Source: Streptomyces clavifer | GTDB lineage: Bacteria; Actinomycetota; Actinomycetes; Streptomycetales; Streptomycetaceae | Reading direction: 5' to 3' | Length of the DNA: 64,000 nucleotides | Assembly (NCBI GenBank): GCA_014651175.1 | Contig: BMWJ01000013.1 | Coordinates: 62,001 to 126,000 of the forward strand | In this document: in pieces, positions 58,509 to 64,000 of the stretch | Numbering within the stretch: the stretch's first letter is position 1 | Layout: every line of letters starts with the position of its first letter | Made by a program: the position numbers and the translations under genes | The notes under the pieces: model-generated | Told to the model about the DNA's origin: nothing | Seen by the model: only the letters and a program-made list of their open reading frames with translations | Databases searched by the model: none

Positions 58509-59315
58509 ATGACCGCAAGCGAACCGGCGCCGCTGACCGGTGCCACCGCGCCGTGCTGGGTCCATCTCGTGACCCAGGAGCTGGGGGCCGCACAGCGCTT
58601 CTACGGCGCCGTCCTCGGCTGGACGTTCCGCAACGGCCCGCTGGGCAGGGATTACGTCATGGCCCGCTCGGACGGTGTGCCGGTGGCGGGAATCGGCGCA
58701 GTCGCCTCCGCCTACCAGGTGGCCGTGGCCTGGACCCCGTACTTCTCGGTCAGGGACGCCGATGTCGCCTCGGCCCGGATCCGCGAGCGCAGCGGCACGG
58801 TGGCGGTGGGACCGCTGACCATCGGCACGGGACGCGCCGTCCTGGCCGCCGACCGGGACGGCGCGTCGTTCGGCGTCTGGGAGTGGACGGGGCGCGCGGC
58901 ATCGCTCGCGCCGTCCGGGCGCCGTTCGCACGCCTGGCTCAGGCTGCGCACCAGGAACGCTTTCGACGCCGCGATCTTCTACGGGGAGGTGCTCGGCTGG
59001 GAGAGCGGAGCACCCGGCTGCTGCGAGGTCTCGTACGTCAAGGAGGAGGTGCTGGTGCGCTGCGCCGGCCGTCCGCTGGCACGGATCAGCTCGGGGGCCG
59101 TCGAGGCAGCACCCGATCCCATGGTGCGCCCGCACTGGCAGGTGCAGTTCCCGGTCGACGACGTGGCGGCGACGGTCCGTGCCGCGGAGCGGCACGGAGG
59201 CGTGCTCATGGAGCGGCGGAGCGTCCCCCTCGGCACCGAGGCGACGCTCCGCGACCCCGACGGCGGGCTGTTCACCGTGACGGACGTACGCAGTCCGGCC
59301 GCCGACGACGACTGA
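58509..59315 (+). CDS. VOC-superfamily protein with two glyoxalase-like modules
   Basis: The 268-residue protein has two VOC modules: about 10-125 (CWVHLVTQELGAAQRFYGAVLGWTF to FGVWEW) and about 135-260 (SHAWLRLRTRNAFDAAIFYGEVLGWES to LRDPDGGLFTVTD). It resembles the stress- or hydroxylase-type bleomycin-resistance-fold proteins of Streptomyces. A substrate cannot be predicted. It is convergent with the following membrane protein, with five bases between stops. Confidence 0.87.
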   Translation: MTASEPAPLTGATAPCWVHLVTQELGAAQRFYGAVLGWTFRNGPLGRDYVMARSDGVPVAGIGAVASAYQVAVAWTPYFSVRDADVASARIRERSGTVAVGPLTIGTGRAVLAADRDGASFGVWEWTGRAASLAPSGRRSHAWLRLRTRNAFDAAIFYGEVLGWESGAPGCCEVSYVKEEVLVRCAGRPLARISSGAVEAAPDPMVRPHWQVQFPVDDVAATVRAAERHGGVLMERRSVPLGTEATLRDPDGGLFTVTDVRSPAADDD

Positions 59316-59320
59316 ACGGG

Positions 59321-59896
59321 TCAACCCGTCGGACCGGAACCGCTGTCGTCCGGCGACCCGGCGCCGCCGGACTTCGGGTTCCCGCCCCGGGCGATGGCCC
59401 ACAGCGGGAAGATGAACCAGCAGGCCAGGAACCACAGGGCCATCGCGCCGACCAGCCACAGGGCCAGGACGTTGTGGAGCGCCACCCGCATGATGAGCAG
59501 CAGCGTGGAGCACATGGTGCAGAAGAGCAGCCCCAGCCCCAGCTTCGTGAGGCGCGAGGCCCAGGTCACGGTTTGCGGCTTCATCCGCCTGCCGGTGAGC
59601 AGCCGGTGGTGGGACACCGGCGCTATCAGGGCGGCAGCCGTGGCCGACCCCAGCATGACCGTGATGATGTAGATGGTCCGGTCGGCGGAGGAGAGGTCGG
59701 CGAACCGGGGCTGGAAGACCACCGCGAGCAGGAAGCCGAAGAGGATCTGCACGCCGGTCTGAGCCACCCGAAGTTCCTGGAGCAGTTCGGTCCACTGCCG
59801 GTCCGCCCGCTCCTCCTGCGTCTCCTCACGCCCTCTTCTGGCCTTCGAGTCCCCTTCGTCACCGTTGTCACCCGTGCCCGCCGGTATCCGTCCCAT
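59321..59896 (-). CDS. DUF6328-like membrane protein
   Basis: The 191-residue protein has a charged N-terminus (about 1-38), the segment WTELLQELRVAQTGVQILFGFLLAVVFQPRF, and four hydrophobic helices (about 45-65, 72-95, 115-138, 145-168). The motif RVAQTGVQILFGFLL is characteristic of the DUF6328 family. The function is unknown. GGAGGGAACC precedes the ATG at 59896. Confidence 0.82.
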   Translation of the reverse strand: MGRIPAGTGDNGDEGDSKARRGREETQEERADRQWTELLQELRVAQTGVQILFGFLLAVVFQPRFADLSSADRTIYIITVMLGSATAAALIAPVSHHRLLTGRRMKPQTVTWASRLTKLGLGLLFCTMCSTLLLIMRVALHNVLALWLVGAMALWFLACWFIFPLWAIARGGNPKSGGAGSPDDSGSGPTG

Positions 59897-60147
59897 CGGT
59901 TCCCTCCACCACGTCGACTGGGTCGTACTGGTGCCCCGCGGCCGCCTGGTGAATCCTTTCGGCAGGGAAGCGCCCTCCGGCCCGTCCGGAGCATCCGTCC
60001 CGTCCGGGCCGTACCGGCAAGGTCGGCTGTGCGCAGGGGGAAGGACACACTCCGTGCTGTCCATGGTGGCACCCACCTGGGATTTCACCAGGCCGGCCGG
60101 TGCGGTGGCTGCGGAGGACGGCCGGCAGGGAGACGACGGCCGAGCCC

Positions 60148-60176
60148 TCGACGCACCGTGACGACTCGCCTAGGAT
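60148..60176 (+). promoter_or_regulatory. Possible promoter of the VOC gene
   Basis: TCGACG (60148-60153) and TAGGAT (60171-60176) are 17 bases apart, 84 bases before the GTG start. The -10 fits the Streptomyces housekeeping consensus well, the -35 moderately. The rest of the 363-base gap (59897-60259) shows no gene. Confidence 0.4.
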
Positions 60177-60259
60177 CTTCTGTACGGCATCGCGCGTCGG
60201 TCACCGGCCGGGTGAGGCGTGGAGGTAGCCCGTGAGATGCCTTTTGGAGGCATTCCACA

Positions 60260-60646
60260 GTGTCAGTCCAGTTGAACCACACCATCATTCACTGCCGGGA
60301 CAACCGTGAGTCCGCCGAGTTCCTGGCACACATCCTGGGACTCGAAGCCGGAAGGGAATGGGGTCCCTTCATTCCGCTCGTCCTCGCGAACGGCGTCACG
60401 CTTGATTTCGCGTCCGTTCCCGCCGCGTCGATAACCGCGCAGCACTACGCGTTCCTCATCTCGGAGGCGGAGTTCGACACGGCCTTCGAGCGGATCAAGG
60501 AGCAGGGGATCGTGTACTACGCCGATCCGCACCGGAAGCTGCCGGGCGAGATCAACCACAACGACGGTGGGCGCGGGATCTACTTCCCCGACCCCGCCGG
60601 GCACGGGATGGAGCTCATCACCCGCCCGTACGGCGGCTGGTCCTGA
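60260..60646 (+). CDS. VOC-family (glyoxalase/dioxygenase fold) protein
   Basis: The 128-residue single-module VOC protein has LNHTIIHCRDNRESAEFLAHILGL at the start, HYAFLISEAEFDTAFERIKEQGIVY in the middle and GIYFPDPAGHGMELITRPYGG at the end. The His and Glu metal positions (NHTIIHC, GMELIT) are present. The substrate is unknown. It uses a GTG start with GGAGG ten bases upstream. Confidence 0.87.
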   Translation: MSVQLNHTIIHCRDNRESAEFLAHILGLEAGREWGPFIPLVLANGVTLDFASVPAASITAQHYAFLISEAEFDTAFERIKEQGIVYYADPHRKLPGEINHNDGGRGIYFPDPAGHGMELITRPYGGWS

Positions 60647-60695
60647 CAGCGGCTGCCGGCAGCACACAGCGCTGAGCCGGCCCGGGACCCTCCCG

Positions 60696-61193
60696 TCAGG
60701 AGCTCGCGACCGGGAGCGTCAGCTCGGGCCGGTCCCACATCACCGCGGGCGGGCGGGCCTTCACCGTGCCGGTGCGCTCGGCACCCACGGTGCGGTAGAA
60801 GCCCTCGGCCGGGGGATGGGAGACCACGCGCACCTCGCTCAGTCCCGCGCGGCGCGCCTCGTCCCGCAGGTGACCGATGAGCAGGCGTCCGATACCCAGC
60901 CCCTGGGCGTCGTCACCGACGAACATCAGGTCGAGTTCGGGCGGGGAGAGGACCAGCGCGTAGAAACCGAGCACCCGCTCGTCCTGACCGACGGCCACGA
61001 AGACCTGGTGCGCCTCGATGTAGTCCGGGCCCACCCGGTACCCGGCCACCATCGGGGCGTACGGGCCCTCGTAGGAGCGTGAGGCGGTGACCAGCCGGGT
61101 GAGCCGCCTCGCATCCCGCGCGACGGCCCTCCTGATGCGGACCCCCGCGGGCCCGGCGGACCCGTCACGCCGGTGCGTAATGCTCGATCTCAT
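60696..61193 (-). CDS. GNAT-family N-acetyltransferase
   Basis: The 165-residue protein has the GNAT acetyl-CoA motif DLMFVGDDAQGLGIGRLLIGHLRDEARRAG and the C-terminal VRVVSHPPAEGFYRTVGAERTGTV. The substrate is unknown. The ATG at 61193 lies inside the loop of a long inverted repeat (61171-61213), so translation or transcription of this gene is likely to be controlled by that element. Alternative starts further upstream would place non-GNAT-like sequence at the N-terminus. Confidence 0.85.
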   Translation of the reverse strand: MRSSITHRRDGSAGPAGVRIRRAVARDARRLTRLVTASRSYEGPYAPMVAGYRVGPDYIEAHQVFVAVGQDERVLGFYALVLSPPELDLMFVGDDAQGLGIGRLLIGHLRDEARRAGLSEVRVVSHPPAEGFYRTVGAERTGTVKARPPAVMWDRPELTLPVASS

Positions 61194-61213
61194 ACGACGA
61201 GTATTACGCACCG
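61171..61213. promoter_or_regulatory. Long inverted repeat spanning the GNAT start codon
   Basis: The 16-base arms (61171-61186 and 61198-61213) are complementary at 15 of 16 positions, with an 11-base centre containing the start codon. The arms contain GTGCGTAAT and ATTACGCAC. It could be a large operator for a dimeric or tetrameric regulator or, in RNA, a hairpin that hides the start site. Confidence 0.7.
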
Positions 61214-61251
61214 GAGAGACCCGGCACGTACGGGAGCAGCGGGAGCCGGAT

Positions 61252-61656
61252 TCAGCCCCGGCCCCGCTGTTCCCGCCACTCCCCCACCACGGCATCGACA
61301 TCGAAGGGACGCAGGTTCAGGGGCGGGCCCTCGGGCGGCATGAGGAGCGCCTTGCGGATCCTGTCGTTGACCTCGGTCAGGATGCGCCGGACCTCGGCTT
61401 CCGTCCCGGCGCCGGAGACCGCCTCCCTGGCGTCCTCCGCCTCCTTCCGGAGCGTCAGCGACGGCGGGAGCACCGACACCCCCTCCCGCCGCATCTTGTC
61501 CTTGATCCACCACTCCGCGTCATAGGGCCGGTCGAGGCCGGGGATCGGTTTGCCGAAACCCGGCAACCCGGAGAAGTCGCCGCGCTGTTCGGCCTCACGG
61601 ATCTGCTTGTCCACCCACGATTCGAAGCTGACGCCGACGGGCTTGCGCTCGGTCAC
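61252..61656 (-). CDS. DUF1992 (DnaJ C28-like) protein
   Basis: The 134-residue protein has the DUF1992 signature SWVDKQIREAEQRGDFSGLPGFGKPI, then DAEWWIKDKMRREGVSVLPPSLTLRKEAED. In eukaryotes this domain occurs in DNAJC28, but bacterial members are stand-alone and uncharacterised. It starts with GTG. It lies upstream of the GNAT gene on the same strand with 58 bases between them, the inverted repeat lying in that gap. Confidence 0.85.
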   Translation of the reverse strand: MTERKPVGVSFESWVDKQIREAEQRGDFSGLPGFGKPIPGLDRPYDAEWWIKDKMRREGVSVLPPSLTLRKEAEDAREAVSGAGTEAEVRRILTEVNDRIRKALLMPPEGPPLNLRPFDVDAVVGEWREQRGRG

Positions 61657-61872
61657 CGTGTACCCCTCTCGGAACCTGCCCGGCAGGACTCCGGAGCCGG
61701 GCCGGGTCCGGCGCGTTCCACGATACCGAGCAACCCGTCCGCATGAACCGCGTCAGACGGGTACACGACTGCTTGCGAACCGCCCGGCACACCGACCGGG
61801 CCCCGTCCGGAAGGGGTTGACGAGAGTGGGACAGCACCACGCACCGAACGCGAACCGACAGGAGCCCCAGTC

Positions 61873-62448
61873 ATGACGACCGTGGTGATCATCGTTGCCG
61901 TCGTCCTGGTGGCAGTGCTGGGCTACTTCCTCGTCCGCGGACGGACAGGCGGCGGCCAGAGCCTGCGGCGCCGCTTCGGACCCGAGTACGACCGCACCGT
62001 CGACCGGCACAACGGCGACACGAAGGCCGCGGAACTCGAGCTCGCCGAGCGCGTGAAGCAGCACGGCCACCTGGAGGAGCGGCCCCTGTCCCAGGAGGCG
62101 CGTGAGGCCTACGCGGGCCGTTGGGCCGCCGTGCAGGAGAAGTTCATCGACTCGCCCGCCGAGGCGCTCGCCGAGGCCGACGCGCTGCTGGCCCGGCTGG
62201 CACGCGACCGGGGCTTCCCCGACGGCGCCGGCTTCGAGGAGCAGACGGCCGCCATCTCGGTGCACCACGCGGAGCATGTCGACGGCTACCGCAAGGTACA
62301 CACAGCGGTGCGCGGCCAGGGCGGCACGGAGGAGATGCGGAAGGCTCTGATCGAGGCCCGCGCCCTCTTCGACGTACTGCTCGGGCATGCGCCCGACGAG
62401 CCGGTCCAGCCGGACCGGCACCGGACGAACGGAAGGACCACAGCATGA
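61873..62448 (+). CDS. Membrane-anchored hypothetical protein
   Basis: The 191-residue protein has an N-terminal helix (about 2-22: TTVVIIVAVVLVAVLGYFLV), a short basic RRRFG stretch, then a soluble helical domain with FGPEYDRTVDRHNGDTKAAELELAERVKQHG and RWAAVQEKFIDSPAEALAEADALLARL. Helical proteins of this kind are common in actinomycetes and have no assigned role. AGGAG precedes the ATG. Its stop overlaps the next start (ATGA), so the two genes are co-translated. Confidence 0.78.
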   Translation: MTTVVIIVAVVLVAVLGYFLVRGRTGGGQSLRRRFGPEYDRTVDRHNGDTKAAELELAERVKQHGHLEERPLSQEAREAYAGRWAAVQEKFIDSPAEALAEADALLARLARDRGFPDGAGFEEQTAAISVHHAEHVDGYRKVHTAVRGQGGTEEMRKALIEARALFDVLLGHAPDEPVQPDRHRTNGRTTA

Positions 62449-63086
62449 TGCACCGCACCGGACACACCGACAGCTCCGACACCGGGGCGACGAGCGGGAT
62501 CTCGGCCGAGCGGCGCTCCGAGGCGCCCCGGACCACCCCGGAGCCGCAGTTCGACCCCGCACCCGGAACAACCCCGGAGACCGGGCACACCACGGCGCCC
62601 GGGACCGACGGCACGCGCACCACGGGGACCGACGGCACGCGCACCACGACGGGCGGTGCCGACCGCACAAGCACCACGACGGGCGGTGCCGACCGCAAGC
62701 AGACGGGCGGCCGGGGCCCCGCAGGTGGTACCGGTGCACAGCCCGCCTCGCGTCCTGTCACTGCTGCGGCCTCGTCGGGCCGGCCGGCCGTCCGCCCCGA
62801 GGTCTCCTCGGCGGGCCAGCCGCTGCTGCCCGCCGAGGAGCAGGACACGCTGACGCGGCGTATGCAGCAGGCGGTCTCCGACTTCGTCGAGAGCCCGCGC
62901 CAGGCGGTCGAGGAGGCCGAGAGCACCTTCGACCGGATCGTGGCGGACCTGACCGAGGCACTCGAGGAGCGCAAGCACGTCCTGCGCTCGAGCTGGCACA
63001 CGGAGGACACCGAGGCCCGGACGGAGGAGCTGCGGGTGGCCCTGCAGCAGTACCGTGACGTCAGCGAACGGCTCCTGCGGATCTGA
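62445..63086 (+). CDS. Hypothetical protein with Thr/Gly-rich repeat region, coupled to the upstream gene
   Basis: A 213-residue protein. Residues about 1-125 are disordered, with internal repeats GTDGTRTT (twice) and TTTGGADR (twice), visible also as DNA direct repeats around 62600-62700. The C-terminal 80 residues form a helical domain (QQAVSDFVESPRQAVEEAESTFDRIVADLTEALEERK) that echoes the SPAEALAEADALLARL region of its neighbour, so the two share a helical module. The start at 62445 is inside ATGATG with the upstream gene's stop. The function is unknown. Confidence 0.75.
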   Translation: MMHRTGHTDSSDTGATSGISAERRSEAPRTTPEPQFDPAPGTTPETGHTTAPGTDGTRTTGTDGTRTTTGGADRTSTTTGGADRKQTGGRGPAGGTGAQPASRPVTAAASSGRPAVRPEVSSAGQPLLPAEEQDTLTRRMQQAVSDFVESPRQAVEEAESTFDRIVADLTEALEERKHVLRSSWHTEDTEARTEELRVALQQYRDVSERLLRI

Positions 63087-63102
63087 GCGGGACACCGGAA
63101 CT

Positions 63103-63145
63103 GCGGCCCGGTGCGCGGTCCTTCGAGGACCGCGCACCGGGCCGC
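63103..63145. terminator. Perfect 19-bp bidirectional terminator hairpin
   Basis: 63103-63121 pairs perfectly with 63127-63145 over a five-base loop TTCGA. It lies between the convergent hypothetical gene and phosphatase gene. Confidence 0.85.
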
Positions 63146-63153
63146 GCCGCGTG

Positions 63154-63951
63154 TCAGACCGGGACGGCCAGGTCGTCGCGCAACCGCTCCACCACCGCCG
63201 GGGGCAACCGCAGCCCGTCGCGCAGATAGCCGTCCAGGCCACCCCAGCGCTCGTCCATGGCGTCCAGGGCGGCTTCCAGGTAGCGGGGCCGCGCGTCGAC
63301 GACCGCGGACGCGATGTCCGGGTCACCTCCCTCGTCGAGGAAGCGCCGCACCAACGGCTCGAGAGCGGCCCGGACCGCACGGTTCACGGCCAGGAACTCG
63401 GCTCGCACCACGTCACGGGGCGCCCCCGCGACCAGTAGCAGGAGAGCGGTGGCCCAGCCCGTACGGCCCTTGCCGGTGGCGCAGTGGAAGAGCAGCGGTC
63501 TCGCACGGGGGTCCGCGACCGTCTCCATCAGGGCGCGGAAAGCGGCCGCCGCACCCGGCGCGAGGACCATCTTCCGGTAGGTCTGGGCGAACAGTTCCTC
63601 CGCCCTGCCGCCGCCGAGGGCCGCCGTTGCTCCGTCCGGGTCGCCGAGCAGCGCCCTGAGCCGGGCCGGCGAGACGCCCGGGTTGTCGCCGAGGACATCG
63701 GCGACGAACAGCCTGGCCCCCGTCGGCAGCCGGTCGGGGGCCCAGGTGCGTTCGTCGGCGGTGCGGAGGTCGACGACGGTACGGATGCCGAGTGCGGCCA
63801 CCCCCGTGTCGTGCTCGGGGTCGTAGCCGCTCAGCTGGCCCGAGCGCAGAAGGATTCCCTGTCGCAAGCGGCGGCCCCGCCCCAGGGCGATACCACCCAG
63901 GTCGCGCAGGTTGACGACGGTGGCGGCCGGGACGGCCCGGGCGGTCTGCAC
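63154..63951 (-). CDS. Protein-tyrosine/lipid phosphatase (Y_phosphatase3 type)
   Basis: The 265-residue protein has VVNLRDLGGIALGRGRRLRQGILLRSG at the N-terminus, IRTVVDLRTADER and the catalytic P-loop HCATGKGRTGWATA with Cys nucleophile and Arg. This is the MptpB-like actinobacterial tyrosine/phosphoinositide phosphatase family. The GTG at 63951 with AGAGG upstream is used, but the frame is open to the window edge, so the true start could lie further upstream. The C-terminal helices are typical of the family. Confidence 0.87.
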   Translation of the reverse strand: MQTARAVPAATVVNLRDLGGIALGRGRRLRQGILLRSGQLSGYDPEHDTGVAALGIRTVVDLRTADERTWAPDRLPTGARLFVADVLGDNPGVSPARLRALLGDPDGATAALGGGRAEELFAQTYRKMVLAPGAAAAFRALMETVADPRARPLLFHCATGKGRTGWATALLLLVAGAPRDVVRAEFLAVNRAVRAALEPLVRRFLDEGGDPDIASAVVDARPRYLEAALDAMDERWGGLDGYLRDGLRLPPAVVERLRDDLAVPV

Positions 63952-64000
63952 GATGAACAGCCTCTTTCCCGACGGACTGCACAGGTCAGGATCAACGTCG

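Overview
The window is high-GC actinomycete DNA and almost certainly a Streptomyces chromosome. The evidence is GC-rich third codon positions, a bifunctional geosmin synthase, a complete whiE-type spore-pigment polyketide cluster, an NsdA-type developmental regulator, rare TTA (bldA) codons in a few genes, and secreted cellulose- and xylan-degrading enzymes with family 2 binding modules. About 56 intact or edge-truncated genes and two recognisable gene remnants are present. I see no rRNA, tRNA, CRISPR array, transposase or phage gene.

Region by region. 0-3.7 kb: a cellulase locus. An edge-truncated CBM2 protein and a GH6 cellobiohydrolase diverge from a regulatory region with two CebR-type boxes; between the boxes and the GH6 gene lies a decayed CBM2-GH5 endoglucanase. 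3.7-12 kb: VanZ-like protein, TPR protein, zinc-free L33, PAS-PP2C phosphatase, NsdA-like regulator, phosphotransferase-fold protein and a secreted amidase. 12.2-15.4 kb: geosmin synthase and two small genes. 15.7-25.1 kb: a beta-helix protein and an O-methyltransferase, then the whiE-type cluster (TcmI-like cyclase, aromatase/cyclase, ACP, KS-beta, KS-alpha, cupin, SchA/CurD protein) on the minus strand with the FAD hydroxylase divergent. 25-33 kb: fused alpha/beta hydrolase, PaaK-type ligase, sortase with a membrane-anchored neighbour, acyl-CoA synthetase and a ChaA-type antiporter. 33-38 kb: serine hydrolase, SIMPL protein, GH10-CBM2 xylanase and an acetyl xylan esterase remnant, with CGAAA/TTTCG palindromes upstream of two of them. 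38-45 kb: carotenoid-desaturase-like oxidoreductase, soluble Ser/Thr kinase with TPRs, RlmG-like methyltransferase and secreted endonuclease I. 45-64 kb: a metabolic and stress-like region with glutaminase-STAS, DUF1269, baeRF3, phosphoketolase with an aldehyde dehydrogenase, an RsbW-like ATPase, a PaoABC-type molybdenum aldehyde oxidase operon, VOC proteins, a GNAT protein and a tyrosine phosphatase.

How the parts fit. The two polysaccharide loci (cellulose at 0-3.7 kb, xylan at 33-38 kb) each pair a secreted enzyme with family-typical operator sequences and each carry a dead companion gene. The developmental products geosmin and spore pigment are encoded within a few kilobases of each other, near an NsdA-like regulator. 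Convergent gene pairs are often separated by strong perfect hairpins, and the polyketide and aldehyde-oxidase operons are translationally coupled by ATGA/GTGA overlaps.
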